Assembly: GCA_025934485.1 (NCBI GenBank)
Contig: JAICXX010000029.1
Location: 1 to 47,356, forward strand
DNA length: 47,356 nt
Direction: 5' to 3'
DNA from: Chitinophagaceae bacterium
GTDB taxonomy: Bacteria > Bacteroidota > Bacteroidia > Chitinophagales > Chitinophagaceae
Shown here: positions 1 to 10,253 of the stretch, piece after piece
Layout of the letters: every line of letters begins with the position of its first letter
How positions within the stretch are numbered: the first letter of the stretch is position 1
Notes under the pieces: generated by a model
Databases searched by the model: none
What the model saw: the letters and a program-made list of their open reading frames with translations, nothing else
Told to the model about the DNA's origin: nothing
Position numbers and translations under genes: made by a program

Positions 1-3000
1 CGGGTCTTTAACGGGCAGTCGGTAATGGACGCGGTCAATAATCCCTATGTCTTTCATCAGCAAAATATTCCCGTTACGACTTTCCTGCTGGATACACTGA
101 AATATGGGCATATCCTGGTTCCGGGTCAACAATATATCGTTCGGGTAAAGGCTAATTTTATCCCGATGGTGGGCAGTCCGCTGGAGGTCGCCAACCAGGG
201 CTGGAGCGAGATCGGGGCCTTCGATTGGACGCCGGTCTCTTATTTCCCAAAAACAGCGATTGCCGTCAACAAGCCTGCGGCTGACAAGCCGGTGCTGCCG
301 GGTTCGATCCAGCCCGGAGGATATATCAATGAACCCTATACGCCGGTGACGGCTTGCGTGGTGGCGACGCCGGTAGGCAATACCAACCCTATGTCGGGTT
401 CACCCGCAGGGCAGCAGGTGACCATCGATGGGTTTGCAATGCAGATCTCGCAGGCTGCCGCCAATACCGATGGCAGCTTTAAGGGGTCGGGTACGATCTC
501 CTGGCATCCCTTTTCGGGCGACATCAAGCTGAATGTCAGCTTTGACAGTATTCGGGTCAACACGGACAAGGTGGTATATGCCGGGATGGCGCAGACGGTG
601 AGCGACAACGGGTACCCGGATTGGTCCGTGTTTGGCGCGGCCGGGGCAGACCCCGTGGCAAAGCTCGCGGGTATGGACGATGGGGTGTTGAGCGCCATCA
701 AAACCAGGATCGGTGATGGGACGCACCTGCTGAATACGGGTGGCGGCAGCCCGGTGAGCTTCCCGATGGGGCTTTCCACGACCCTGGGCGGTGCGCCTGC
801 CACGCTGGCCGTGATGGGAATTAGCTTTCGCTCGTCCTGTACGAATATGGATGTGCTCTTCGATCTCAACCTGCCCGATATCGGCGGCTGGCTGGCGCTG
901 GCGGGAACAGGGTTATCGATTGGACCCCATTCACTTTTGGTGGGGACAGGCGGGGTCTTGTATCTGCCGCAGGACAAAAGTTTCGCGGCAGGTGGGATCA
1001 ACTATACGATCGACGGCTGCCCGGGGGCGGGCGCCGGTGCCGTGGATACCTCCAAAGGAACGTATATAGCCTGGGATGCGGTGAAAGGATTGAGCGCGGT
1101 TGTCGCAAATGCCGACATCCGGTTTACGGACGGCAATGGGATCGTTGCCGTCGATAAAAATGACCAGCGGCTGACGACGTCAGCGGCTATCCATGCCCGT
1201 TTCAGCTTCTCCGATTGGAACGATTGGGTGGCGACGGCCGTGTTACCCAACGACTTCGAGCTGGCGGGTCTGCCGGGTTTCCCGATCCACTCCGATGGGT
1301 TGTTCTTCGATCATTCGACGCGGCAGAACCCGGGTGGGATCGGCTTCCCCACGGGCTACACAGGGGCGGAGGACGCCGGTTTCGAGGGATTGTATATCCC
1401 GACACTGTCGATGTCCTTGCCGGCAAGTTTTCAAACGTTCTCGGGCGGCAAACCCGGGGCGATCAAATTTATTGGTTTCATTCTCGACGGCAACGGGGTA
1501 ACGACAAACATCGATGCCACCAATATCCTCGATATCAATAGCGGGAGTCTCGGGGGCTGGGCCTTTTCGATCGATAAGATAAGTATCGCGGTCGTGAATA
1601 ATAATTTCCAGAGCGGGATGGCGATGTCGGGACAGGTCCGGTTGCCGGTCAGCAGTGACGGGTTGGCCTATACCTGTGCTTTGAACAGCGTGGACGGGAA
1701 AGTGGATTACCAGTTTGTGGTACAGCCGGGTGGCGGGCTGAATGTGCCGTTGTGGCTGGCGAAGCTGAATCTGGATCCCAACTCGTCGTTGGTGATCAGC
1801 AGCGATGCGACAGGGATGGCCGTCAAGACGCATTTGAACGGGAACATCGGGATCACGATCGACCATTCGGGAATGCCGAAGGTGTCGTTGCCTGGTTTGT
1901 CGTTCCAGGATATGGCAATGGCGAACCGCACTGATACGAGCGCCGGTGCTGGTACGGGCTTCTTTTTTTCGCCGGGTAAATGGAGCCTTGGCGGCGGGAT
2001 GCCGATCCCGGCAAGCTTTACGGCCGGAGCAATGGCGGATGGCGATCTGGCTTCGGGCCCGAACGCAGGAGGTGGTGGCGGAGCTGAGGCAGCAACCGAT
2101 GGGATAGCTGGTGTCGCGAGGATGGCGCCGCCGTATGACGATGCGTCGTCGCAGGGTACGATCGCGGGTTTCAGCCTGGACTTATCGGATTTTCAACCCT
2201 ATTTCAAACCAAAAAGTTTGAGCGACTACGAGGCGGGAGTCTATTTCAACGTCAAGGTAGGCATTGGATTCGGGGATGCTTCCGTGATCAGCGGCACGGC
2301 CCGGCTGGGGATCCTTGGCGATATCCAGATACCGGGAAATGCGTCGCCGAGCGCGAGTTTTGAAAAAGTGGACTGCGATTCGGTCTCGATCGACGGCGGC
2401 GTGGGCCCGGTGCAGGTGCATGGGAGCCTGGCCTTCCGAAATGGCGACGCAACGTACGGAGATGGCATTTCGGGGAAGCTGAGCGCCGACTTTACGTTTG
2501 CCCAGCTGAATGCGGCTGCCCAGTTCGGGACGACCCTTCCGGGCTCGGGTGGATTTCACTATTGGGCGATCGGGGGCAGTGTCTTTATGGATGCGGGCGT
2601 CCCCATTGGTCCCGGGTTGTTCGTCAACGGGTTTGGCGGCGGGGCCTTCCACAATATGACGCTGACGCCGCCTAGCGACGATGAGATCCGAAGTCATCCG
2701 TCTACCAGCCCCGGCTCTATTCCCATGGTGCCGCAGGTCAATACGGATGGGATACAGGCCGAGATGATCGTGTCGGTGATCGAACCCTCGGTCTGCAATG
2801 CGTCGCTGACGCTGACCGGGACCATCGTGAATGGAGGGCTTGGGCAGTTGCGGATGGATGGAGCGGGCTATATCGTGACCAACGCACCTTCGAATTCCAG
2901 CGCTTTGGTCAATGCGAATATGGTCATGGTGTATGACTTTGTACAAAAGACATTCGATCTGAATGTCGGGGTCGATGTACATTTCCTGGTGGCCGAGGCA

Positions 3001-5721
3001 AGCGGCACCTTGTGGATGCATGGCGGCCCCGACGGAGATTATCTTTATATCGGTCAGCCCGAGCAGGACAAACGGATCTCGCTGGAGCTGATCAAGATTG
3101 GGAGCCCGGGAGATATGCTGTTTGTGGATCTCGGAGCCACTGCCTATTTCGATGCGGGCACCGAGCTGCCCGATTTCCCGCCGTTGCCCGACAAGGTGGC
3201 GGGTATGCAGGGGGATAAGAGTGGCAATGACAATGCCGTCCATACGATGTTGCAGATACTTGGGAATGCCAAACCTCCGAATCCCGGATTTATGTTTGGC
3301 GCCGAGCTGCACGGCAATATCCACCTCAGCCTGCTCTTCCTGTATGCACAGGTGAGCGCCGAGCTGGGTTTCGATGTGGCGCTCGAGCATGTCGCGAATC
3401 CGCCCGGGGGATGCATTCAGCCCGATGGCAGCTTCGGTTTGAACAACTGGTATGGCATGGGGCAGTTCTATGCCTGGTTCAGCCTGGACGTCGGATTGCA
3501 CGTCGATGCGTGGTTCTTCGATGGTGATGTCGATCTCGTCAGCTATGAAGCAACCACTGTCCTTCAGGCGGGGCTGCCGAACCCCAGCTGGGTCGACGGC
3601 GAGGTGCATGTGCAGGGGTCGGCGTTGGGTGGGTTGGTGAGCGTGAGCGGGAGCTTCCCATTCAGTTTCGGCAGCAAATGCGTTATACCGTTCAATCCCC
3701 TCGATGAGATCCAGATGATCACCGACATCGGACCGAAAGACAGCGCCACGGTCTTTGCCGATCCGTCGGCGGCATATAGCGTTCCGATGAATGGACAGGA
3801 CTATCCGATACAGGTGCCTTCCGATAAGGATCACTCCAATCCCTATACGCGGACCTTCCGGTTCTCGGTAGCGCAATTCAAATTATTCAAGGAAGAGTCG
3901 GACGGGAGCGACTCGCTGACTGCCGGAGAGGATTTCAATGGCGGGTTTGCGATGTCGGACGATGGACTGGGCAGCTCGCTCTATCCTTCGACCATGTTGC
4001 AGCCGCATACCCGGTATAAGATGTATATCCAGTGCCAGGTACAGGAGCTCGTGAACAATTCGCTCGTCACGCCGGCGGGATCTTCCGGGTTCCAGGATAC
4101 TACTTATTTCTTTACGACAGGTTCGGCGCCCGATCATATCGTGCCCGAGAATACGGCTTACTCCTATCCGATCGCGGGCCAGCGCTTCCTGCTGAAGAAC
4201 GAATTCGGGCAAAAAGGGACGGTGAAAATGGGGGCCTGGCAATATAACCTCCTGCCACAGACTTCGGTGACAGCGGCTGCGGAAGGTTTCGGGTACAACT
4301 ACTTCGCCTATTTCATCTCGGCCGCGGGCGATACGGTTACGACGGCATTCACCCTGAACCCGGCGAATAATTCTTTGGATTTCTCGATCCCGGCGGCCTT
4401 GAAAAATAACCAGGTTTATGAGCTGGAACTATGGGTGCGGCCGCAGCATGCCGTGGCCGCCATATCGGTGGCGCCGGGAGTCACCCGGTCTGCGGTTACG
4501 ACGACGAATAAGGTCACGGATCAATCGACGAGCGTAGATGCGCAGGGTAATTTCTCTTCCCGGCAGACCCAGGTAGTCTCGTCCGTTGCCGTCGCCAAAA
4601 ATTATCTCACGATGCCCACCACCTCGCATGCGCTGGGAACGATCCCGATCTTTTCATTGCGGTTCCAGACCAGCCAATACAGCTCGTTCGCGGACAAAAT
4701 GGCCGCCTATGGACAGTGGTCGAGCAAGGCGGAGGACCCGAGCCGGGATATTCAGCTCAGCGCCGCCGCGTCACCCGAAGGATTCGATGAGTTCGAGATC
4801 AAAGGCATCACGTCGACCTGCCAGGATTGCGATCCCGAAAAGATCTCATCCAGCTTCCCTGCTTTGTTCAGCGCCGCCGTTCCCTGGAACAATGCCGCGC
4901 AAAACGACAAATTTGCCAGCGACGATCTTTATGCCAGTGCATTCCAGATGGCCTTTTACAATATGACGCTCAACCTCGGTGCGCCCGAAGTGCGCGACGG
5001 AATGGTGCCGGATAACTGTCTCTCCACCGAGCTGATGCCCTATCAGCCCAAGTTACCGCCACTGAGTATCGCCCTAGGGGTCATGTCGAAGACAGGAGTG
5101 CTGAACGGGTCGGGTCTATCGGCTTCGACGGCGAAGAAGCCGGCTGGCGCCGGCGGCGGAATGCTCATGTCCAGTACCGCGACGATCCATTTGCCGGCAT
5201 CATACTCTACAGGATCGGGCGCGCCTGCGCCACAGACGACCGGAACATTTTTGGGATCGTTCCCTTCGACGGCAGTCACCACGATGCAGCAACCGCGGCT
5301 CCTGTGGAAACACGATAACTATATCTATGCAGACTATACGCTGCTGCAGCAGTTTGCCGTCAATTTCCTGTCCAACCAGCAGCAGGTCATCTACACACCG
5401 TTCATGGGGACCATCCCTGTAGCCCTCCTCAACGCGTTGTCTTATGGGAACGATGTCACGCTGGCGACAGGAGAATACGGGAGCATCAGCATCGGCACCG
5501 CGGCATATACCACGCGGTACAATGATCCCAATCTGACGAGGATCGCGGGTGGATTGAAGGGGCTCGCGTTCCAGCCTTTGCCGGCTTCGGGTCATGTATT
5601 GCAGTTGAAATACCTCTATCCGTTCTGCGGCGGATGCAGCGTGGGCAGTACCGTTCCGGAGAATTGGAATTTCGGGCTCGTGATACCACTGTCCCAAACA
5701 ATCATGAAAATACAAAAATGA
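1..5721 (+). CDS. Giant secreted surface protein, 5' end outside window
   Basis: The frame is open from base 1, so the gene begins upstream and at least 1906 codons are present; the ATG at 25 is probably internal. I do not recognise the family. Most of the protein is Gly/Asp/Ser/Thr-rich with alternating hydrophobic residues, as in long beta-rich extracellular proteins. A Gly/Ala linker lies near bases 2057-2115. Around 3820-4130 there is an Ig-like or SbsA-like stretch ending in LQPHTRYKMY. Cys pairs CQDC (about 4819) and CGGC (about 5626) lie near the C-terminus, and no T9SS sorting domain is obvious. The stop overlaps the next ATG (ATGA at 5718-5721), so translation is probably coupled to a fibronectin-III protein. 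Export is inferred from composition and neighbours, because the N-terminus is missing. Confidence 0.75.
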   Translation, partial: RVFNGQSVMDAVNNPYVFHQQNIPVTTFLLDTLKYGHILVPGQQYIVRVKANFIPMVGSPLEVANQGWSEIGAFDWTPVSYFPKTAIAVNKPAADKPVLPGSIQPGGYINEPYTPVTACVVATPVGNTNPMSGSPAGQQVTIDGFAMQISQAAANTDGSFKGSGTISWHPFSGDIKLNVSFDSIRVNTDKVVYAGMAQTVSDNGYPDWSVFGAAGADPVAKLAGMDDGVLSAIKTRIGDGTHLLNTGGGSPVSFPMGLSTTLGGAPATLAVMGISFRSSCTNMDVLFDLNLPDIGGWLALAGTGLSIGPHSLLVGTGGVLYLPQDKSFAAGGINYTIDGCPGAGAGAVDTSKGTYIAWDAVKGLSAVVANADIRFTDGNGIVAVDKNDQRLTTSAAIHARFSFSDWNDWVATAVLPNDFELAGLPGFPIHSDGLFFDHSTRQNPGGIGFPTGYTGAEDAGFEGLYIPTLSMSLPASFQTFSGGKPGAIKFIGFILDGNGVTTNIDATNILDINSGSLGGWAFSIDKISIAVVNNNFQSGMAMSGQVRLPVSSDGLAYTCALNSVDGKVDYQFVVQPGGGLNVPLWLAKLNLDPNSSLVISSDATGMAVKTHLNGNIGITIDHSGMPKVSLPGLSFQDMAMANRTDTSAGAGTGFFFSPGKWSLGGGMPIPASFTAGAMADGDLASGPNAGGGGGAEAATDGIAGVARMAPPYDDASSQGTIAGFSLDLSDFQPYFKPKSLSDYEAGVYFNVKVGIGFGDASVISGTARLGILGDIQIPGNASPSASFEKVDCDSVSIDGGVGPVQVHGSLAFRNGDATYGDGISGKLSADFTFAQLNAAAQFGTTLPGSGGFHYWAIGGSVFMDAGVPIGPGLFVNGFGGGAFHNMTLTPPSDDEIRSHPSTSPGSIPMVPQVNTDGIQAEMIVSVIEPSVCNASLTLTGTIVNGGLGQLRMDGAGYIVTNAPSNSSALVNANMVMVYDFVQKTFDLNVGVDVHFLVAEASGTLWMHGGPDGDYLYIGQPEQDKRISLELIKIGSPGDMLFVDLGATAYFDAGTELPDFPPLPDKVAGMQGDKSGNDNAVHTMLQILGNAKPPNPGFMFGAELHGNIHLSLLFLYAQVSAELGFDVALEHVANPPGGCIQPDGSFGLNNWYGMGQFYAWFSLDVGLHVDAWFFDGDVDLVSYEATTVLQAGLPNPSWVDGEVHVQGSALGGLVSVSGSFPFSFGSKCVIPFNPLDEIQMITDIGPKDSATVFADPSAAYSVPMNGQDYPIQVPSDKDHSNPYTRTFRFSVAQFKLFKEESDGSDSLTAGEDFNGGFAMSDDGLGSSLYPSTMLQPHTRYKMYIQCQVQELVNNSLVTPAGSSGFQDTTYFFTTGSAPDHIVPENTAYSYPIAGQRFLLKNEFGQKGTVKMGAWQYNLLPQTSVTAAAEGFGYNYFAYFISAAGDTVTTAFTLNPANNSLDFSIPAALKNNQVYELELWVRPQHAVAAISVAPGVTRSAVTTTNKVTDQSTSVDAQGNFSSRQTQVVSSVAVAKNYLTMPTTSHALGTIPIFSLRFQTSQYSSFADKMAAYGQWSSKAEDPSRDIQLSAAASPEGFDEFEIKGITSTCQDCDPEKISSSFPALFSAAVPWNNAAQNDKFASDDLYASAFQMAFYNMTLNLGAPEVRDGMVPDNCLSTELMPYQPKLPPLSIALGVMSKTGVLNGSGLSASTAKKPAGAGGGMLMSSTATIHLPASYSTGSGAPAPQTTGTFLGSFPSTAVTTMQQPRLLWKHDNYIYADYTLLQQFAVNFLSNQQQVIYTPFMGTIPVALLNALSYGNDVTLATGEYGSISIGTAAYTTRYNDPNLTRIAGGLKGLAFQPLPASGHVLQLKYLYPFCGGCSVGSTVPENWNFGLVIPLSQTIMKIQK

Positions 5722-7922
5722 AGAAGCTATCGATCATATTATGCTTGCTGACCGGGCTCGGGGCATGGTGCCAGGTTAAGAAAACGGCCGGGACCACCGG
5801 GCCAAAGCACCTCCATGTGCGGATGTTGACCAAAGCATATGCCGACTCCATCGTCGTCCGGTGGGCGCCTATGGATCCTGTCGCCTGGTTGATGGGGAAT
5901 GATTCGGGTTACCGGATCGTACGGATCGATTACACTGACCGCGGGCATCCCGTGACTACGGTTTTGAGCCCGAGGTTGCGTCCATTGCCGCTGGAACAGA
6001 TGATGGCGACGATCGGCCCCAACGACAAATATGCGGCGGTTGCGGCGCAGGCCTTGTATGGCAAGGACTTTCAGATGACAAAGGAGGCGCCATACGGGTT
6101 TGCAAAAAAGGTGAAACAAGCGCATGAAGCGTTGAGCTTCCGGTATTCGTTTACGATGCAGGCAGCGGATTTCTCGCCCGCGGCCGCAAGCGCCATTGCG
6201 CTACGATGGGTAGACAGGGATGTGAAAAAGGGATCGGACTATATTTATGTGATCACGGTATGCGGCGCCACGAAGGACTATGTGGTCGACTCGTCGGCGG
6301 CCTTTGTCGTCGATAACAACGCCAACCCTATCCCGCCGCCGGACGGGTTGCAGGGTTTTGGGTTCGACCGCAAATCCGAACTGCACTGGAACCGCAGACA
6401 GCGGGGTAATTTCAGCGCATATGACATCGGGCGCAGCGACGATGGAGGCAAGACCTGGTTAGTCTTGAACAAGGCGCCTTATCTCAGTCCCGATAAGGTA
6501 CCGCAGATCCCGGGTGCGGTAAAGGGCGGCAAGGATACAACGATTGTAAAGATCGACGCCCTTATGCGCGACCACCAGGTCTTTATGGACAGTCTGCCGC
6601 GGGACTATCTTCCCTATCTGTACCGGGTGCGGGGGATCGATGCTTTTGCCGAATGGAGTCCATGGTCGGCGCCGGTTGCAGTGGAGGGCAGGGATCTGAC
6701 ACCGCCGGTGGCGCCCGTGATCGATTCGGTTCGGAACACGACGGGATCGCAGTTGCGGATAGTATGGAGTCAGCGTGCGTCGAGCCCCGACCTGGCCGGG
6801 TATTATATCAGCAAAGGGAATAGCGTCAAAGGTCCATTTTATCCGCTGACAAAATACATGCTGCCGAAAGAGACGCGGGTTTTCACCGATTCCGCCGCGG
6901 TGGCGCATGTGCCCAATTATTATGTGATCGTGGCGGTCGACACGGCAAAGAATGTCGCTGCTTCCGGCGCTTTCCCGGGTTATCTCACAGATACGGTCCC
7001 GCCGTCGGCGCCGGTGCGGGTAGCCGGGTCGATCGATTCGATGGGAGTAGTGCGGCTTCATTGGGCGGCCAACCATGAACCCGATCTCAAAGGGTACAAA
7101 GTCTATTTCGCGTATGGCGCGAGGGACCAGTTTGCGCAGGTGACGCACGTGTTATTGGCCGACACCAGTTTTGTCGATACCGTTTCCATGCGGTCGTTGA
7201 ACCGGCGGGTATGGTATACCGTGGTGGCGGTCGACAACAGCAATAACCATTCGGCCTATTCGGCGCCGGCGATGTTGAAGAAGCTGGTGGTCGTTCCGCC
7301 GTCGGCGCCCCTTGCGGGAACCGTTACGGTTGCCGCCCGCCGGGTGACGGTCGAGTGGATCGAAAGCCGGAGCGAGGGTGCAGCAGGGTATGAGATCGCA
7401 CGGATGCGCGGTCAGCCGAAAACCCCGGATGCCGGTGGGCCGAAAACGCCGGATGCCGGTCAGCCTGCTCGTTATGCCCTGGTCGGAAAGATGGCCCAGG
7501 ACTGGAACAGGCGGTCTCTTTCTTTTGGCGACACGATCAGCGTCAATACCGATTATTATTATACGGCGCGAACGATCGACAGTACCGGTGTGCGGTCCGA
7601 ATGGTCGTCACCGGTGCATGTGGTATACCGTGCGACAGACAGCCTGGCGGCTCCCGCCGGTTTGCAGGTCCGGCTGGATGACCAGCATCACCATGTCCGG
7701 TTGAGCTGGCAGTATAAGGATAAAGGCGAATATTTTTTTGTGGTCTACCGGGGCTTCAATCACGGTGCGTTGAGCGCCTGGCACTCTTTTGACAAGGAGG
7801 CGTCATCCGGGGAGGACGATGAGGCCGGCAGCGGCGGATATGACTATGCCATCAAAGTGGTATACCGCGACCGGCCGGCAATTTCCACTATGAGTAAACC
7901 TGTTCATATAACGATTCCCTAA
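5718..7922 (+). CDS. Secreted fibronectin type III repeat protein
   Basis: This 734-residue protein starts at the ATG that overlaps the previous stop codon. A longer frame reaches back to 5634, but only the 5718 start gives a signal peptide ([19 protein letters not shown]). After an N-terminal region of about 200 residues come about five fibronectin-III-like modules at roughly 206-325, 330-425, 427-520, 525-635 and 641-734. Several open with PPSAP or PPVAP, have a central W (LHWAAN, VEWIES, LSWQYK), and include Y-x-V-x-A-V-D strands. Module 4 carries a duplicated eight-residue PKTPDAG unit encoded by a 24-bp tandem repeat. FN3 modules usually bind or space out other extracellular parts, and no catalytic domain is visible. 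A partner role with the giant protein upstream is inferred from coupling alone. Confidence 0.85.
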   Translation: MKKLSIILCLLTGLGAWCQVKKTAGTTGPKHLHVRMLTKAYADSIVVRWAPMDPVAWLMGNDSGYRIVRIDYTDRGHPVTTVLSPRLRPLPLEQMMATIGPNDKYAAVAAQALYGKDFQMTKEAPYGFAKKVKQAHEALSFRYSFTMQAADFSPAAASAIALRWVDRDVKKGSDYIYVITVCGATKDYVVDSSAAFVVDNNANPIPPPDGLQGFGFDRKSELHWNRRQRGNFSAYDIGRSDDGGKTWLVLNKAPYLSPDKVPQIPGAVKGGKDTTIVKIDALMRDHQVFMDSLPRDYLPYLYRVRGIDAFAEWSPWSAPVAVEGRDLTPPVAPVIDSVRNTTGSQLRIVWSQRASSPDLAGYYISKGNSVKGPFYPLTKYMLPKETRVFTDSAAVAHVPNYYVIVAVDTAKNVAASGAFPGYLTDTVPPSAPVRVAGSIDSMGVVRLHWAANHEPDLKGYKVYFAYGARDQFAQVTHVLLADTSFVDTVSMRSLNRRVWYTVVAVDNSNNHSAYSAPAMLKKLVVVPPSAPLAGTVTVAARRVTVEWIESRSEGAAGYEIARMRGQPKTPDAGGPKTPDAGQPARYALVGKMAQDWNRRSLSFGDTISVNTDYYYTARTIDSTGVRSEWSSPVHVVYRATDSLAAPAGLQVRLDDQHHHVRLSWQYKDKGEYFFVVYRGFNHGALSAWHSFDKEASSGEDDEAGSGGYDYAIKVVYRDRPAISTMSKPVHITIP

Positions 7923-7933
7923 TAAAAGCAGTC

Positions 7934-9469
7934 ATGAAAAGTAAGATTTATTCTCTTGTGATAGCGGCGTTGCTGGTGCTCGGGGCTTGTTCGCTGCTCA
8001 CCTCCTGCGCAAAGGAGGGACCGCAGGGTATCCCTGGTGCAACGGGACCCGCGGGTAAGGATGGCAGCCAGATATATGCCGGTACCGGAGCGCCGTCCCA
8101 ATCGCTGGGGCAGGATGGCGATTATTATCTCGACAAGAGTATGGGCAATTTGTATGGTCCCAAGACCGATGCGGGCTGGGGTACCCCGTTGAATCTGACC
8201 AATGGACAGGGTGGGTCCGGTCAGCAGGGGCCTGCCGGGCCACAAGGACCATCGGGACCACAAGGACCACAAGGACCGCAGGGACCGTCGGGGCCGCAAG
8301 GACCACCAGGTGCGGCGGGGGCGCCCGGTACAAGCGGAAGCCAGATATTCAGTGGCAGCGGGGCGCCGGCTTCTACTCTTGGGAATATTGGAGACTATTA
8401 TCTCGACGCTACCAACTATGAGCTGTATGGACCGAAGACGGCAAATGGCTGGGGAACGCCTATGCTGTTGCGGGGGGCGCGGGGACCGCAGGGGCCTGCA
8501 GGGCCCGCGGGTGTGGCTGGGAGTCAAATCTTTGCCGGGACCGGGGCGCCGGCCGCCAATCTCGGGAATATCGGAGACTATTATATCGACAGGAGTACCG
8601 GAAATTTCTATGGCCCGAAAACTGCTAACGGCTGGGGGCAGCCGATCCTATTGGGCGGTGGCAGCGGTAGCCAGGGACCTCCCGGACCACAAGGGCCGCA
8701 AGGACCTCCCGGGCCGCAAGGGCCACAAGGACCGCAAGGACCACAGGGGCCACAAGGGCCACAAGGCCCTCAGGGTACGACCGGCGCGGCAGGGAAAGCG
8801 GGAAGCGTGATCTATAGCGGGAGCGGTGCGCCCGCGGCCAATATCGGGACAGTGGGTGACTACTATATCGATGACACGCATGCGATCATGTATGGACCGA
8901 AGACCAGCACCGGGTGGCCGGCGACAGGATTGTCGCTGCAGGTCAATAATACCATCACGTATGATTTTGTGAACAAGGTGCAGCACAATCTGCCCTACAG
9001 CTGGGTGGTGCCGACTTCTTTAGTGGGGGGTGGTCCGGTGTATGAAGAGATCATGCTTCCCTATAACAATTCAGCGGCGCAAACCACGGGTTTCACGATC
9101 CCGCAGGCGGTCGTCGACAATGGGGTTGTTCTGTCCTATATCCGGTATTTCCCCGGGGGCCCGAATGACACGGCTACGGATGCCGGCATGACAGCCTGGA
9201 TAGAGCTGCCGGCATCGTTTGTTACGAACTACACGATTAACGGCGTGTCCGCGCAGGCGCAGATCAGCCTCACGCCGAATTTCGACGACGCGGGTTTGTA
9301 TATCTATCTAAGCGCTACGTCATCCAATATTGGTGCAGGTTATGCGCAAAGCCATATCCCGGCGGTCATCCGGGTCGTAGAGATCCCCGCGGCCCAGATC
9401 AATACCATCACGTCGCTGAAGCCCGGAGCGATACCGGCGCAGCATGGCAAACTTGTCACTTTAAACTAA
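7934..9469 (+). CDS. Collagen-like repeat lipoprotein
   Basis: This 511-residue protein has a lipoprotein signal peptide; LTSC (Cys25) is the better lipobox, with LGAC (Cys19) as alternative. Gly-x-y collagen-like blocks (mostly GPQ and GPP) at about 27-44, 93-135, 180-196 and 242-290 alternate with four copies of a globular module of about 45 residues at 44-88, 135-179, 196-240 and 290-334. Each module has the pattern GSQI-GxGAP-GDYYxD-YGPKT-GWG. A unique C-terminal domain of about 170 residues follows. Such triple-helix-forming proteins are usually trimeric fibres; here the fibre would be anchored in the outer membrane by lipid. It lies 11 bp after the FN3 gene in the same operon. A phage tail-fibre origin is possible, but no other phage gene is near. 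Confidence 0.88.
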   Translation: MKSKIYSLVIAALLVLGACSLLTSCAKEGPQGIPGATGPAGKDGSQIYAGTGAPSQSLGQDGDYYLDKSMGNLYGPKTDAGWGTPLNLTNGQGGSGQQGPAGPQGPSGPQGPQGPQGPSGPQGPPGAAGAPGTSGSQIFSGSGAPASTLGNIGDYYLDATNYELYGPKTANGWGTPMLLRGARGPQGPAGPAGVAGSQIFAGTGAPAANLGNIGDYYIDRSTGNFYGPKTANGWGQPILLGGGSGSQGPPGPQGPQGPPGPQGPQGPQGPQGPQGPQGPQGTTGAAGKAGSVIYSGSGAPAANIGTVGDYYIDDTHAIMYGPKTSTGWPATGLSLQVNNTITYDFVNKVQHNLPYSWVVPTSLVGGGPVYEEIMLPYNNSAAQTTGFTIPQAVVDNGVVLSYIRYFPGGPNDTATDAGMTAWIELPASFVTNYTINGVSAQAQISLTPNFDDAGLYIYLSATSSNIGAGYAQSHIPAVIRVVEIPAAQINTITSLKPGAIPAQHGKLVTLN

Positions 9470-9474
9470 ACTAT

Positions 9475-9798
9475 ATGGGACTTTTTGATCAAACATCGAC
9501 CGGGCCAGCGAATGGCCCGATAAACACGGACCGGATCAAGACCGATGTCGAGACTGTGATACAGTCGATTGCCAGTGGGAATCCGGACACGGAAAAGATA
9601 AAGGAAGCGGGCAGCGACCTGCTCAATACCGCCGCATCGATCCTTTCGAACCAGGGGATCGATCAGCTGGCGGGTGGCGGCGCCTCTGAGGAGACCGCGG
9701 GCGGAATATTGAAACGGTTACGGGATGGGCTGGGGCTCGATGGTCATGCCCTGGACGGATTGAAGCAAGCCGCTGAGCAATTAAAAAACAAGCTTTAA
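9475..9798 (+). CDS. Small uncharacterised protein
   Basis: This 107-residue protein begins MGLFDQ and has no signal peptide or membrane segment. It is rich in Ala, Gly, Asp and Lys and looks like several amphipathic helices around a GGGAS turn, which faintly recalls the YidB/DUF937 style (MGLxD start, Gly-rich centre). That resemblance is too weak to name it. It starts 5 bp after the collagen-like lipoprotein and ends 11 bp before the next lipoprotein. It is the only apparently cytoplasmic product of the operon, so a chaperone or assembly role for the exported proteins is possible but unproven. Confidence 0.7.
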   Translation: MGLFDQTSTGPANGPINTDRIKTDVETVIQSIASGNPDTEKIKEAGSDLLNTAASILSNQGIDQLAGGGASEETAGGILKRLRDGLGLDGHALDGLKQAAEQLKNKL

Positions 9799-9809
9799 AA
9801 CCTTTTGCT

Positions 9810-10241
9810 ATGAACAGTTGGAAAAAATTGGCGTTGGCAGCGCTGATATTGCTGCCCGCCTGTAAAAAGGACAACAATAAAGGGTCCTCGTCCGCGACCG
9901 GTTGGATCGATGGGTTCTGGACCTATAAAGAAGACCCGGCAGAAGACTATTGGCCCGCCAATGTGCTTTTCAAAAGCGACGGAACGTTCCGGATGTACCA
10001 GGCGCTTTCATTAACCGATACGGCATCGGGCCCCGCCCTGGCGGACACGGCCGGCCAGGTGGTGACTTTCGGGACCTATACGGTCAGCGGCGCGACGGTG
10101 ACGATGAAGTATACGGAGTTCAACACCATCAACTTCACCTTTACCGGTTCCGTCAACGGCGCACACAATATCATCGTCGGAAATCTTTCGGACAACACTC
10201 CCGGCGACGCCGAGCCGCTGTGGTATTTAACAAAACCATAA
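9810..10241 (+). CDS. Small lipocalin-like lipoprotein
   Basis: This 143-residue protein has a lipoprotein signal peptide with LPAC followed by KKD, typical of Bacteroidota lipoproteins. The mature part begins with a polar linker. It then shows G-x-W (GFWTY), FKSDGTFRMY, FGTYTVSG and a TMKYTEF-type strand, the pattern of short lipocalin-like beta-barrels in this phylum. Ligand unknown. It is fifth in the operon, 12 bp before a paralogue-like small secreted protein with the same GxW and dNGTF logic, so the two may be distant duplicates. Confidence 0.75.
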   Translation: MNSWKKLALAALILLPACKKDNNKGSSSATGWIDGFWTYKEDPAEDYWPANVLFKSDGTFRMYQALSLTDTASGPALADTAGQVVTFGTYTVSGATVTMKYTEFNTINFTFTGSVNGAHNIIVGNLSDNTPGDAEPLWYLTKP

Positions 10242-10253
10242 AAAACAAAACAC

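Noticed and set aside
2182..3876. Long open minus-strand frame of 564 codons inside the giant gene.
   Set aside because: It is antisense to a well patterned coding region, is rich in Arg/His/Ile as reverse frames of GC-rich genes are, and has no signal or domain.
8224..8790. Dense short repeats that could suggest a CRISPR array.
   Set aside because: They are in-frame Gly-Pro-Gln codons of a collagen-like protein with no spacers.
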